Assembly (NCBI GenBank): GCA_018434685.1
Contig: JAHDOV010000001.1
Coordinates: 1-58,451, forward strand
DNA length: 58,451 bases
Direction: 5' to 3'
From: Deltaproteobacteria bacterium
GTDB taxonomy: Bacteria; Desulfobacterota; Desulfomonilia; UBA1062
Made by a program: the position numbers and the translations under genes. Numbering within the stretch: position 1 is the first letter of the stretch; every line of letters begins with the position of its first letter. The notes beneath the pieces are model-generated. The model saw only the letters and a program-made list of their open reading frames with translations. It searched no databases and had not been told where the DNA came from. Below are positions 20,054 through 29,346 of the stretch, one piece after another.

Positions 20054-22612
20054 ATGATGAGTCATTCCCGGGACAGGACATCAACCGGCCTGGCACTCGT
20101 GGGGGACCTGACTGACCGGACCGACAGCGAGATCGTATCGCTCTTCAGACAGCGCTTCGGCGAGAAGCTGCCCGACTGGGCACTCATTGCCCTTGGCGGG
20201 TATGGAAGGCGCGACCTCTGTCCACACTCCGATCTCGATCTCCTCCTGCTCGTCGAGAACCGGACTACCCGCACAGAGATCGAGGGGGTTCTCGAGGAGC
20301 TTTTCTATCCGCTCTGGGACAGGGGATTCCATGTGAGCTACAGTGTCAGGACAACAAAGGAGACTCTGCACGATGCCAGGGCCGATTTCTTCTTCAGGAC
20401 CTCGCTCATCGACGCCAGGCTCATCTGCGGCTCCCAGTCCCTGCACGGGAACCTGATCACTGCACTCGGCAGGGACCGGGTCTTGAAAAAAGTGGCCAAA
20501 TTTGTATCAGACCTCCTGGACCATACCGGGAAGCGGCATGAAAGATATGGCGACACCTCCTATATCCTGGAGCCGGATCTCAAGGAAGGTCATGGAGGAC
20601 TGAGAGATTATCAGGGCATCGTGTGGGCCATCAGGGTATTGACCGGGCATAACAGCGCTGAGCTGTCTGACCTCGTGAGCCACACAGACTTCACCGAGCT
20701 CGATAAGGCGTACGACAATATCTTAAAGATCAGGTTTGCCCTCCATGAACTCTCCGGAAGAAAGAACGACCGGCTCTATCTCGAATATCAGGAACCACTG
20801 GCAGAGGAGCTCGGTATCCAGGGAAGCGACCTCGAAACCCCTGCCGAGGTCCTCATGAAGCACTTTCACCGAAGCGCCCTGACCATCAGGTCTGTCAGCG
20901 ACACCTTCATGTTCTGCCTGGCACAGGCCTTGAAGCTCACCAGGAGTCCTGCCGACCGGGTTCTCGATGAACATTTTCACGTGGCGGCAGGGCAGCTTGC
21001 CTTCAGGAACCCGGATGCGATCCAACGCCATCCCGGCCTCATCATGAAGGCGTTCGAACACCGCGGTGAGACCGGTTATCCGCTCGCACCGGCTGCCCGC
21101 TCACGCATCAGGAACTCTCTCCACCACGTCGATGAGCTTCGCGGCAGCTCCACGGCCGGGGAAATCTTCCTGAAGATTCTCCGTTCTCCCCATGCCGGCA
21201 AAACCCTCACCGCCATGCTCGAGACAGGGGTGCTCGAGCGCCTCATCCCCGAGTTCGAGGCCATAAAAGGCCGTACCATCTTCGACCTGTACCACACCTA
21301 CACCGTAGACCTGCACAGCATCAACACGGTTGCCGAGATCAGGGACCTGGAAACGAGCCAGCCCGAGGTCTTCAGCAGAATCCGCGACAGGGATGTCCTG
21401 TACCTGAGCGCACTTCTCCACGATATCGGCAAGGGTTACGGGCACAGCCACGAGAGCGTGGGCGCACGGACAGCAAAACCCATTGCCGCTCGACTCGGAC
21501 TGTCGGGCGAACAGATCGAACTGGTGAGCTTCCTCATAGAGAACCATATCGTGCTGGCCGACCTCGCCACCAAGCGCGATCTCTCCGAGGAGCGGGTCGC
21601 CGTGGAGTTCGCCAGGAGGATGAGAGATCCCCGGAGACTCTCCATGCTGTACCTGCTCACCGTTGCCGACTCCAAGGCAACCGGGCCGCTGGCCTGGAAC
21701 GAGTGGAAGGAAGCTCTCCTGCGGGAGCTCTATGCCAAGGCCCTCCATGTCCTGGAAAAAGGCATCTTCAAGGATCCCGAAAACACGGTGCGCTTCGAGC
21801 ACAAATGGGAGCAGCTCATAGCAGACATCCCCAAGGAACTGGGCGTGAAACAGGCCGGACGCCTCTGGGCGCTCCCCCAGGCCTATGTCCTCTCATCTGA
21901 CACCAATGACATCAAGAGGCACCTGACCCTCAGGGACAGGCTGCACGCACCGGCAGACATCCAGATAGACGTCATGGCCGGGACAAACCAGGTCACGCTC
22001 ACCATAATCACCCATGACCGGCCGGGGCTCTTTGCCCTGCTCACGGGTATCCTCGCCCTGAACCACCTGGAGATCATCTCGGCAAAGGTGTTCACCTGGC
22101 TGGACGGGGTTGCCGTGGACGTCTTCAAGGTGATCCCTCCCTGGCAGGACTTTCACGAGTGGGCAAGGATCGCCGACCAGTTCAGGGCCGCAACATCGGG
22201 GAACATGGATATCCCGGCACGGCTTAGCGCGACCAGGGCGCTGAAAACCGGCGATCAGGCACTGACGAACCAGGCGCAGGAGCCGACTGTCCGCATAGAC
22301 AACGACACCTCCGATTTCTTTACCCTCATAGAAGTGCGTGCACAAAACAGGCTCGGTATGCTATACCATGTGGCGCGCATCATCAGCGGCTTCGGTCTGA
22401 ATATCCATCGGGCCTTTGTGTCCCGGAACGAGGATCTCTGCTCCGACGTTTTTTATGTGGTGGATGCCCTCGGAGAAAAGATCGAGGACGGATCGCTCAA
22501 ACAAAGGTTTGCACAGGAGATGCACAAGGTGATAACGGGTTTTCCTGCAGGAGTTGAGGCCCTTGCAAGAAAAAACAGGATGAACGACCATGACGTACGC
22601 AGTTCGGAATAG
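20054..22612 (+). CDS. glnD: PII uridylyltransferase / uridylyl-removing enzyme
   Basis: Glutamine sensor that uridylylates PII under nitrogen limitation and removes UMP when glutamine is abundant. From ATG 20054 it is 852 residues, close to the family size. Domains in order: nucleotidyltransferase with GGYGRRDLCPHSDLDLLLL, a helical GlnE-like linker (KEGHGGLRDYQG), HD hydrolase domain (LHDIGKGYGHSHESVGA), and two ACT domains (THDRPGLFALLTGILALN and AQNRLGMLYHVARIISGFGLN) that bind glutamine. An in-frame start at 19997 would run through the upstream hairpin and is less likely. The ribosome site is weak (AGGTG 12 nt upstream), consistent with low expression. hisF follows after 21 bp. Confidence 0.95.
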   Translation: MMSHSRDRTSTGLALVGDLTDRTDSEIVSLFRQRFGEKLPDWALIALGGYGRRDLCPHSDLDLLLLVENRTTRTEIEGVLEELFYPLWDRGFHVSYSVRTTKETLHDARADFFFRTSLIDARLICGSQSLHGNLITALGRDRVLKKVAKFVSDLLDHTGKRHERYGDTSYILEPDLKEGHGGLRDYQGIVWAIRVLTGHNSAELSDLVSHTDFTELDKAYDNILKIRFALHELSGRKNDRLYLEYQEPLAEELGIQGSDLETPAEVLMKHFHRSALTIRSVSDTFMFCLAQALKLTRSPADRVLDEHFHVAAGQLAFRNPDAIQRHPGLIMKAFEHRGETGYPLAPAARSRIRNSLHHVDELRGSSTAGEIFLKILRSPHAGKTLTAMLETGVLERLIPEFEAIKGRTIFDLYHTYTVDLHSINTVAEIRDLETSQPEVFSRIRDRDVLYLSALLHDIGKGYGHSHESVGARTAKPIAARLGLSGEQIELVSFLIENHIVLADLATKRDLSEERVAVEFARRMRDPRRLSMLYLLTVADSKATGPLAWNEWKEALLRELYAKALHVLEKGIFKDPENTVRFEHKWEQLIADIPKELGVKQAGRLWALPQAYVLSSDTNDIKRHLTLRDRLHAPADIQIDVMAGTNQVTLTIITHDRPGLFALLTGILALNHLEIISAKVFTWLDGVAVDVFKVIPPWQDFHEWARIADQFRAATSGNMDIPARLSATRALKTGDQALTNQAQEPTVRIDNDTSDFFTLIEVRAQNRLGMLYHVARIISGFGLNIHRAFVSRNEDLCSDVFYVVDALGEKIEDGSLKQRFAQEMHKVITGFPAGVEALARKNRMNDHDVRSSE

Positions 22613-22633
22613 GATGAACCGGGAACGCAAAGA

Positions 22634-23413
22634 ATGCTGAGCAAGAGGATTATCATCTGTCTCGATGTCCGTGAGGGCAAGACCACCAAGGGGATCAAGT
22701 TCATGGGGAATGTGGATATCGGCGATCCGGTCTCCATGGCGAAGCAGTACTACGAACAGGGCGTGGACGAACTCGTGTTTTACGATATCACGGCCTCGCA
22801 CGAGAAGAGAGACATCATGATCGACGTTGTGGACAAGGTGGCTCAGAACATCTTTATCCCGTTCTCCGTGGGCGGCGGCATACGGAGCCTCGACGACATG
22901 TACCGGGCGCTCGATGCCGGCGCGGAAAAGATCAGCGTCAATTCTGCCGCCGTGCTCAACCCGGACATCATCGCCCAGGGCGCCAGGCAGTTCGGCAACC
23001 AGTGCATCGTCCTGGGCATGGACGCAAAGCAGGTGGAAAAATCCCGCAAAATCCCATCGGGTTACGAGGTCGTCATCAACGGCGGACGGACCCCCATGGG
23101 GATCGACGCCCTTGCATGGGCACTCGAGGCACAGGATCTCGGTGCCGGGGAGATCTGTCTGAATTCCATCGATGCAGACGGCACCAACGAAGGGTACGAA
23201 CTGAGGCTTACGGCACTCATTTCCCACAGCGTGGGCATCCCGGTCATTGCCTCGGGCGGGGCGGGAAAACCCGAGCACCTGCGCGACGTCTTCATCGAGG
23301 CCGATGCCGATGCAGCGCTCATTGCATCCATGGTCCACTACGGCTGGTATACCTTAAAGGATATCAAGACCTACCTCAAGGCCCAGGGCATCCCGGTACG
23401 GGACGTGATCTAG
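22634..23413 (+). CDS. hisF: Imidazole glycerol phosphate synthase cyclase subunit HisF
   Basis: Cyclase half of IGP synthase, which uses ammonia from HisH to make IGP and AICAR in histidine biosynthesis. The 259-residue TIM barrel has the catalytic Asp in [12 protein letters not shown], the phosphate-binding loops FSVGGGIRS and [12 protein letters not shown], and [14 protein letters not shown] in place of the usual SMDRDGT segment containing the second catalytic Asp. Co-directional with glnD at 21 bp with a weak ribosome site. No hisH or other his gene is in the window, so its placement in a nitrogen-sensing operon is unusual. A specialised HisF paralogue used with another amidotransferase cannot be excluded. 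Confidence 0.9.
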   Translation: MLSKRIIICLDVREGKTTKGIKFMGNVDIGDPVSMAKQYYEQGVDELVFYDITASHEKRDIMIDVVDKVAQNIFIPFSVGGGIRSLDDMYRALDAGAEKISVNSAAVLNPDIIAQGARQFGNQCIVLGMDAKQVEKSRKIPSGYEVVINGGRTPMGIDALAWALEAQDLGAGEICLNSIDADGTNEGYELRLTALISHSVGIPVIASGGAGKPEHLRDVFIEADADAALIASMVHYGWYTLKDIKTYLKAQGIPVRDVI

Positions 23414-23438
23414 CACCTGCAGCACCCTGACCCTGAAC

Positions 23439-23479
23439 AAAAATGGCCTTCCCAGCCCGGGTACAGGGATGGGGAGGCC
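23439..23479 (-). terminator. Rho-independent terminator of the asparagine-synthetase-like gene
   Basis: On the minus strand GGCCTCCCC and GGGAAGGCC form a 9-bp stem (23445-23453 with 23471-23479), followed by ATTTTTG. It ends transcription from the gene at 23505 and could also serve convergent hisF, whose stop is at 23411-23413. Confidence 0.75.
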
Positions 23480-23504
23480 GGTGATAAACGGGGTATTCGG
23501 GGGG

Positions 23505-24728
23505 TCAGAAGAGGAAGATCGGATATGAATCCGGGTTCTTTCCGAAACAGGTGATGTCGTCTATCTTCTCGATCTTTGGTCCCTTGAGAAGCGAGTAGAG
23601 CGTACGTTCCACGCCGAGCCCGCCGCCGAAGGTATCCGGGAAATACGGCCTTCCCGCCTGGTCCTTCAGGGAAACCGCGGTCAGAAACGGCCCATACCCG
23701 TCCATGATGGAGATATTGTCCAGGACGCCGTCTTCAAACTTGGGCTCTTCGGGGATGATCTTGTTGTCGATGAGTCTCTGCACAATGGGCTCGTAGAGCC
23801 ATTCCCTGATCGCCCCGGAAAGGATCTCCAGTGCCGGGGTGAATTTCCCGGTCTCCCGCACCAGGGACTTGGCACAGATATCGTAGTTGTAGATCATGTC
23901 GGAGTTGAACGACGACAGCGGCAGCTTGCTTCCGTCCGCCTGGAGGTAGGGGTAGATGAGGTCGTAGTTCTCACGCATGAGGCCTGTTATCCAGAAGAAC
24001 TGCGATGAGACGTCTTCGCCCGCCTTGACATCGATACCCATCTTGCCGTACTTCGCTATTGCCTCGTCGTGCTTGATGCGCGGGAACGGAGAGGAGGGTA
24101 CCTCAATAGCCACACCGAGATGCCTGAGCTCGTCTTCGTTGCGCTCCACGACAGAGGTCATGGCCGCAGTGATCATCCTCTCGAAAAAGTCTATGGCCTT
24201 TTCAAAATCCTCGGCGAGGATCTTCTTCACCTTTTCAGGGGAATTCTTGTACTCTTCCAAACCGATACCCCGGTTGCGCCGCAGCTCGATATCGATCTGC
24301 GAGAAATCGATGAGGTACTTGCCCCGCTGTTTCCGCTGGGGGCTCTCGATCTCGAGACGGATATTGGGCGAATCGACGAAGATGCCCTTGATCCGCGGAT
24401 TGAAGCATGCGAGAAACTTCGCATAAATCATGGAATGCGTGGCAACATAGGGCATCCCCTTGTAGTGTATGGTGGGAACATGCTCCACGTCATGCGCCAG
24501 CGGGTCGGTAACCGGGCTCATCTGAACGCGTTCGAGATTCACCAGTCCTTCGTTTATGAGAAAGTTCTGCACCGCAGCCACCAGGGTCGTCCTGACCGCC
24601 ATGGCAGCGCACAGTTCTTCATTCACCCATTTATCGATGTAATTCTCCTTGATAAAATCTTCAAAGGTAGTTCCTGATTGAATGAGCGATGCCTGGAAAT
24701 GGAAGAGATCTTCACCGATAAATCCCAT
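23505..24728 (-). CDS. Stand-alone class II aaRS-like protein, asparagine-synthetase-A homologue
   Basis: 407 residues containing only a class II aminoacyl-tRNA synthetase catalytic core related to AspRS/AsnRS. Seen: motif 2 region RLEIESPQRKQRGKYLIDFSQ-like segment (split across ~135-155), and motif 3 FGGGLGVERTLYSLL near the C-terminus. The OB-fold anticodon-binding domain of AsnRS is missing. This architecture is known for bacterial AsnA and for the archaeal AsnRS-related asparagine synthetases, which make asparagine from aspartate and ammonia. In a nitrogen-assimilation region that role is plausible but inferred. AAGGAGGCTGAC precedes ATG 24728, and a good terminator follows the stop. It is monocistronic and convergent with hisF. 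Confidence 0.75.
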   Translation of the reverse strand: MGFIGEDLFHFQASLIQSGTTFEDFIKENYIDKWVNEELCAAMAVRTTLVAAVQNFLINEGLVNLERVQMSPVTDPLAHDVEHVPTIHYKGMPYVATHSMIYAKFLACFNPRIKGIFVDSPNIRLEIESPQRKQRGKYLIDFSQIDIELRRNRGIGLEEYKNSPEKVKKILAEDFEKAIDFFERMITAAMTSVVERNEDELRHLGVAIEVPSSPFPRIKHDEAIAKYGKMGIDVKAGEDVSSQFFWITGLMRENYDLIYPYLQADGSKLPLSSFNSDMIYNYDICAKSLVRETGKFTPALEILSGAIREWLYEPIVQRLIDNKIIPEEPKFEDGVLDNISIMDGYGPFLTAVSLKDQAGRPYFPDTFGGGLGVERTLYSLLKGPKIEKIDDITCFGKNPDSYPIFLF

Positions 24729-25255
24729 GTCAGCCTCCTTGAATGTTTTCCTTGTTTATGACCGTCTCGTCATGAAGGACGCGGCGTTCTCTCTCCCCGT
24801 GCTCCCCATACAGACGGCCTGGTGTATCTTAAAAGCAACGTCTGTGCCAAAATCCGTCCGTAGGGTCGATCCCGGTGTTCGTACCTGGGCCGTATCCCCC
24901 AGAGAGGTGGTGCGCTGCGGCTGGAGGCCCGGTGATGAAAACGACGGTCCTGTGCATGAATAGCCGTGCAGGCCGCGCACGGGCCTGCCTGGACGGCTGC
25001 GGCGGTATTCATGCATCCATGCCTGCAGGTGCGGGACAGCACGATAGGTGTCTCTCGACATCTTTCCGGATTGCAGGAAATGGGTTGTCCGGGTGCACCC
25101 CAAGAGGGGTGCAGGATGGGTTTATTCTGAAAGGCTCATTGATACATTATTGTGTCGGGGCAGCTATCTGCTTCATTTTTGTCTCCCCATGTTGGCAACA
25201 GCACCCGCGTCTGCAGTGAGTTGCGGGGTGCTGCTGCGCAGGGGATCTACTCGGA
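24729..25255. other. Intergenic region between purF and the asparagine-synthetase-like gene
   Basis: 527 bp without a supported gene. It includes a perfect hairpin (25094-25113) and a second AGCACCC/GGGTGCT inverted repeat just after purF (about 25200-25235) that could end purF transcription, plus the promoter of the downstream gene. Confidence 0.6.
25094..25113. terminator. Perfect 8-bp hairpin downstream of purF
   Basis: TGCACCCC-AAGA-GGGGTGCA. No strong T-tract on either strand (plus-strand downstream sequence is GGATGGGTTTATT). Possible terminator or processing site. Confidence 0.35.
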
Positions 25256-26653
25256 TCAGAAGCAGTACTTGTCGAACTCGAGCGGTACCGGGGTGGGGTA
25301 TTTCCCGTCGAAGCAGGCGGTACAGTACTGTGCCGGTTCCTGCACCGTGCTGAGCATCCCCTCGATGGTCAGGTAGGCGAGAGAGTCCGCCTCGATGTAG
25401 GCCTGTATATCCGAGACCTGCTGAGCGCTGGCGATGAGCTCTGCCTTGTTCGATATGTCTATGCCGTAGTAGCAGGGGCAGGTGATGGGCGGGGAACTGA
25501 TCCTCACATGCACCTCTTTTGCACCCTTGCTCCGCAGGAGATGCACGATCTGCCGCATGGTGGTGCCCCGGACAATGGAGTCATCGATGAGGACCACCCT
25601 CCTGTCCCTCAGCACGCCGCTTACCGGATTGAGCTTCACCTTGACGTCGAGCTTCCTCTTGTCCTGGTGGGGTGCGATAAAGGTGCGGCCGACATAATGA
25701 TTCCGGATGAGCCCGATCTCGTACTTGATGCCGGATGCCCGGGCATATCCCAGCGCCGCGGTATTGCCCGAGTCGGGCACGGATATGGTTATGTCCGCAT
25801 CGACGGGTGCCTCTCGCGCAAGCTGTTTACCCAGCGACCGCCGCACCTTGTCCACCTTCTCGCCGAAGACGAAACTGTCAGGCCTGGAGAAATAGATGTG
25901 TTCGAATATGCAGAAGCTCTTTCTCTGTACTGGCGGCAGGGTGAGCGAGGTGAGCCCCTTGGAGTCGATGACCACGATCTCGCCCGGAGCGATCGTCCTG
26001 AGGTACTCGGCCCCGATAATATCGAAGGCACAGCTCTCGGATGCCACGACGTAGGCATTACCGATCTTCCCCAGGGACAGGGGTCTGAACCCATGGGGAT
26101 CCCGGGCTGCAATCAGCTTGTCCGGGGTCAGCAGCAGGAAACAGTAGGCCCCGACGATCTTTTTCAGGCCGCCCCTGAGCATGTCTTCGACCGCTGATTC
26201 CTGTGATCGCGCGATGAGGTGCAGGATGATCTCGCTGTCCGAGGTCGTCTGGAAGATGGAACCCTTGTCCTGCATGTCCCGTCTGAACTCCAGGGCATTG
26301 GTCAGGGTTCCGTTATGCGCCACGGCCATCTTGCCTGCCTTGCATTCGATGGAGATGGGCTGTGCGTTGACAAGGTCGCTCGCACCCTTGGTGGAATAGC
26401 GGTTGTGGCCGATGGCAGCCATGCCTCTCAGTGACGGCATGGTCAGCGGATCCGAGAACACGGACCAGACGAGCCCGAGGCCCTTGTGCAGGCGCACATC
26501 TTCTCCGTCCGAACTGGCTATGCCTGCGCTCTCCTGCCCCCGGTGCTGAAGGGCGTAGAGCCCCAGGTAGGCCTTCTCAGCCGCCTCGTTGTCGCCGAAA
26601 ATGCCGAACACCCCGCACTCTTCGTGGAGGCGGTCATCATCTGTCACTATCAT
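25256..26653 (-). CDS. purF: Amidophosphoribosyltransferase
   Basis: First committed enzyme of purine synthesis: glutamine plus PRPP to phosphoribosylamine. The 465-residue protein begins MIVTDDDRLHEECGVFGIF, so an 12-residue propeptide precedes the nucleophilic Cys13, as in the Bacillus-type enzyme. The glutaminase domain has YALQHRGQESAGIAS and HNGTLTNA. The phosphoribosyltransferase domain has the PRPP loop VVLIDDSIVRGTT. Cys-containing segments PPITCPCYYGIDI and YCTACFDGKYP fit the 4Fe-4S form. Single-gene transcript, adding another glutamine amidotransferase to this part of the chromosome. Confidence 0.96.
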   Translation of the reverse strand: MIVTDDDRLHEECGVFGIFGDNEAAEKAYLGLYALQHRGQESAGIASSDGEDVRLHKGLGLVWSVFSDPLTMPSLRGMAAIGHNRYSTKGASDLVNAQPISIECKAGKMAVAHNGTLTNALEFRRDMQDKGSIFQTTSDSEIILHLIARSQESAVEDMLRGGLKKIVGAYCFLLLTPDKLIAARDPHGFRPLSLGKIGNAYVVASESCAFDIIGAEYLRTIAPGEIVVIDSKGLTSLTLPPVQRKSFCIFEHIYFSRPDSFVFGEKVDKVRRSLGKQLAREAPVDADITISVPDSGNTAALGYARASGIKYEIGLIRNHYVGRTFIAPHQDKRKLDVKVKLNPVSGVLRDRRVVLIDDSIVRGTTMRQIVHLLRSKGAKEVHVRISSPPITCPCYYGIDISNKAELIASAQQVSDIQAYIEADSLAYLTIEGMLSTVQEPAQYCTACFDGKYPTPVPLEFDKYCF

Positions 26654-26921
26654 GGCTATCCTCTTTCATGTTCTCGTTGAGATGATCCCTTATGGTGTAT
26701 GGATTCTTTTTTTATCATGGCATGTGCTACTATCTCCCAGCCTCAGGGACAATTCTCGTCGCGCAGGTGTACTACCGCCCGTGCCATTGAGCAAGAGAAA
26801 AGCAAAAATGAGACCAGCCTGTTCAACCGGGGGTATTCAGCTAATTCCCTGCATCCCGGCCGTGGATAAGGGTTCGGGGCAGCAGGTCAAGGAGGAACAT
26901 ATTCGTTGAACAAGCCTCTGC

Positions 26922-26939
26922 CTGAACATTTTTGTTCAG
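26922..26939. other. Palindrome CTGAACA-TTTT-TGTTCAG
   Basis: Perfect 7-bp arms around TTTT. Isolated by 26 bp from the hairpin trio to its right. It could be an operator for purF or part of the termination region. Confidence 0.4.
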
Positions 26940-26965
26940 AATATCGAGGGACCTCAGATTTGTTA

Positions 26966-27048
26966 TGCGCAGTTCGTCTGCGCAGGGGGTTATCCCCCTC
27001 CGGGCTGCTGCGGCCTGATGACTATCCTGCCGGCAGGCAGAGCCCGGA
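26966..27048. terminator. Three abutting hairpins after the NifX/MinD operon
   Basis: TGCGCAG-TTCGT-CTGCGCA (26966-26984), GGGGG-TTAT-CCCCC (26985-26998) and TCCGGGCT...AGCCCGGA (26999-27048, containing an inner CTGCCGGCAG) touch end to end. No T-tract. Likely a transcript end or stabilising structure; a structured RNA is an alternative. Confidence 0.45.
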
Positions 27049-27070
27049 GAAGGTTTTCAGCGCCTGTGAC

Positions 27071-28018
27071 CTACGCGGTAAACGTCAGTGTTGTTCCAGA
27101 CATATTGAGGATGAACTGATCGGGCATTTCCTGCTCGATATGCATGATTGCCCTGCGTCCGGTACAGTGCGTGGGTATGACGTACTGAGGGTCGAGCTTC
27201 TTCAGTTCCTGGGTCGTCCTCTGGATAATCGGTTCAAAAAGAGGCCCGCCGAGATGAAAACCTCCCATGACGGCATGCACCTGGTCGATTCCCGTTACGT
27301 CTCTTGCCTGGCAGACCGTGTTGATGATGCCGGCATGCGCACAGCCCGAGAGGATGACAAGCCCCTTGCCCCTGAGATTCATGACCACAGCCGTATCATC
27401 CTCGATCGGGTCCCACTGTTCTTCACCGTCTTCCTCGAAATGCGCGATGGGAAATCCAGTCTCGAAATCCGTCCGTCTGGGGATTTCCCCGAGGAACAGG
27501 ACCCTCCCGCCCAGCAGGGGGTATGGTTCCCGTGTCTCCACAAGCTTCACACCGCTTGCCTGTACCGTCTCCCGAGAGAACCGGGGGAAGAAGATCCTGA
27601 GATCCTCGCCATACTTCAGATACCTGGGCGAGACGAAAACCTTCGGATGGACGACAAACTCGATGCCCTTTTTTCCCACCAGATCGACCAGCGCACTGAA
27701 GCCTCCGGTGTGATCCGAATGACCGTGTGAAAGCGCAAACGCCTCCACACGGCCCAGATCGGCCCCGAGAACACGGGCATTATATGCGGCGCCGTGTTCG
27801 GAAAACCCGAAATCAAAGATCATTTCCCGTGTCACCTCACCGGCCGTGGTGCGTATAAGCGTGGAGAAACCGTGCTCCGACAGCACCGATTTCCTGATCT
27901 CCAGATCTTCGAGCGGAACAGCCCTTGATACAATGGGGTTGCCCGACAGATCGGTCATGTCGATGTAGTTGTCCTGCAGGGTGACTATCTCGACCTTGTC
28001 CACCTCGTTTATCTTCAT
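27071..28018 (-). CDS. Metallo-beta-lactamase-fold hydrolase, dihydropteroate-synthase-like (MJ0301) subgroup
   Basis: Cytoplasmic 315-residue MBL-fold protein. The metal motif is SHGHSDHTGG, with further ligands in LSGCAHAGI and the C-terminal IPTHCTGRRA. The layout (MIFDFGFSEHG before the motif, GGFHLGGP, IPTHCTG) is that of the 7,8-dihydropterin-6-methyl-4-aminobenzene-5'-phosphate synthase-like subgroup. Start set at ATG 28018 after GGGGAGGGCAC; an in-frame start ten codons upstream lacks a ribosome site. Last gene of the NifX/MinD operon, 51 bp after the Mrp fusion. Such MBL proteins are often found with these ATPases in anaerobes, but the substrate is unknown. Confidence 0.85.
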   Translation of the reverse strand: MKINEVDKVEIVTLQDNYIDMTDLSGNPIVSRAVPLEDLEIRKSVLSEHGFSTLIRTTAGEVTREMIFDFGFSEHGAAYNARVLGADLGRVEAFALSHGHSDHTGGFSALVDLVGKKGIEFVVHPKVFVSPRYLKYGEDLRIFFPRFSRETVQASGVKLVETREPYPLLGGRVLFLGEIPRRTDFETGFPIAHFEEDGEEQWDPIEDDTAVVMNLRGKGLVILSGCAHAGIINTVCQARDVTGIDQVHAVMGGFHLGGPLFEPIIQRTTQELKKLDPQYVIPTHCTGRRAIMHIEQEMPDQFILNMSGTTLTFTA

Positions 28019-28069
28019 GTGCCCTCCCCTATTTCTACAGGTCTTCACACCTGCGCATGATCAGGCGCC

Positions 28070-29332
28070 TCAATGGTCACAACGGTTTTCCCGGGTCTCC
28101 AGGGTATCCTGCAGGTACAACTCGACCACCCTTTGCGGTTCCATTTCCGGCGCGCCCACGATGACCTCGATTCCCTGGTCCGCGAACAACCCCTGTGCAC
28201 GCGAGCCCATGCCGCCTGCAATGATGACATTGGCGCCCTTTTCCTTCAGCCACCCCGGAAGCAGCCCCGGTTCGTGGGGCGGAGGAGTTATGGTCTCGGT
28301 GGTGACGACCTTCCCGGTTTCACAATCCACATCAAAAAGGGCAAATACCTCACAGTGCCCGAAATGAGAGCTGAGGACGCCCTGGGTAACCGGTATCGCT
28401 ATCCGTTTATGGTTCATTGCCTTCTCCTTGGGTAAAGATTCATGGTCGCCCGTGTCATCATCCAGGGCCAGCAGCGGCTGGATCGCCTTCACGAAGGCCT
28501 TGGCGACCTCGGTTTTTGAATAGTGGTAAACAAAGGGATTGCCGTTGTCCGAGGCCTCGACAATAAGCGGGTCGAGGGGAATCCTCCCGAGAAAGGGAAC
28601 CCCCATCTCGGAGGCCATCTTTTCCCCTCCGCCTGTCTTGAATATATCGAGAACCGTGTGGCACTCGGGGCAGACAAACCCGCTCATGTTCTCGATGACA
28701 CCGATCACAGGGACATTGAGCTTCCGACAGAAACTGATGGACTTGCGCACATCGAGGGTGGAAAGGTTCTGCGGGGTGGTGACGATGACCGCGCCATTGC
28801 TGTCGGGTATGAGCTGTGCCACGGAAAGTGGCTCGTCGCCGGTACCCGGAGGAAAATCCATGATGAGGTAGTCGAGCTCCCCCCATTTCACCTCTGCGAT
28901 CAGCTGTTTGATAACATTCATCTTCATGGGGCCCCGCCAGATGACGGCATCCTCCCTATCCTTGAGGAAAAAGCCCAGGGAGATGACCTTGACCCCCTCC
29001 GAGAGCTCTGCCGGGATAAGCGCCTCACCGTCGTGCTGAATCTGTCTCCCCTCAAGATTCAGCAGCGTGGGGATACTGGGGCCGTGGAAGTCGATATCCA
29101 GGATCCCCACCTTCTTCCCTTCCATGGCCAGGGCTACCGCGATATTGGCTGCAACCGTGCTCTTGCCGACGCCTCCCTTGCCGGAAAGCACCATGATCTT
29201 GTGCTTTATGATCGACAACCTGTTTTTCAGGGCCTGGTCCTCGGTAATATCCCGGAGCTTCTGAGCCGAATCAGGTGACTTATCATGGCATCCCTTTGAG
29301 CTGCAACCCGTGTCCTTATTCTTTCCTTCCAT
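28070..29332 (-). CDS. Mrp/ApbC-type iron-sulfur carrier ATPase fused to a NifX-like domain
   Basis: 420 residues. Residues 1-40 hold a short Cys-containing leader (GCSSKGCHD). Residues ~45-295 are an Mrp/NBP35 P-loop ATPase with deviant Walker A SGKGGVGKST, DFHGPSIP, DFPPGTGDEPLS and the bridging cluster motif CPEC. Residues ~305-420 form a NifX/NifB-type cofactor-binding domain (RIAIPVTQGVLSSHFGHCE, ADQGIEVIVGAPE). Mrp proteins carry and deliver Fe-S clusters; the NifX fold binds Fe-S or Fe-Mo cofactor precursors in nitrogen fixation. No nif structural genes are present, so a general metallocluster role is inferred. 14 bp after the radical SAM gene. Confidence 0.9.
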   Translation of the reverse strand: MEGKNKDTGCSSKGCHDKSPDSAQKLRDITEDQALKNRLSIIKHKIMVLSGKGGVGKSTVAANIAVALAMEGKKVGILDIDFHGPSIPTLLNLEGRQIQHDGEALIPAELSEGVKVISLGFFLKDREDAVIWRGPMKMNVIKQLIAEVKWGELDYLIMDFPPGTGDEPLSVAQLIPDSNGAVIVTTPQNLSTLDVRKSISFCRKLNVPVIGVIENMSGFVCPECHTVLDIFKTGGGEKMASEMGVPFLGRIPLDPLIVEASDNGNPFVYHYSKTEVAKAFVKAIQPLLALDDDTGDHESLPKEKAMNHKRIAIPVTQGVLSSHFGHCEVFALFDVDCETGKVVTTETITPPPHEPGLLPGWLKEKGANVIIAGGMGSRAQGLFADQGIEVIVGAPEMEPQRVVELYLQDTLETRENRCDH

Positions 29333-29346
29333 GTTCTTCCTTCTCC

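Larger units (their letters stand above)
26654..27070. other. Intergenic region with a hairpin array between the metallohydrolase gene and purF
   Basis: 417 bp without a supported gene. The left part should contain the purF promoter. The right part (26922-27048) holds four perfect or near-perfect hairpins, three of them abutting, directly after the stop of the last gene of the NifX/MinD operon. Confidence 0.6.

Noticed and set aside
24756-25103. A 115-codon minus-strand frame between purF and the asparagine-synthetase-like gene
   Set aside because: Low-complexity Ser/Arg/Pro translation, no ribosome site and no domain; judged to be chance open frame in GC-rich DNA.
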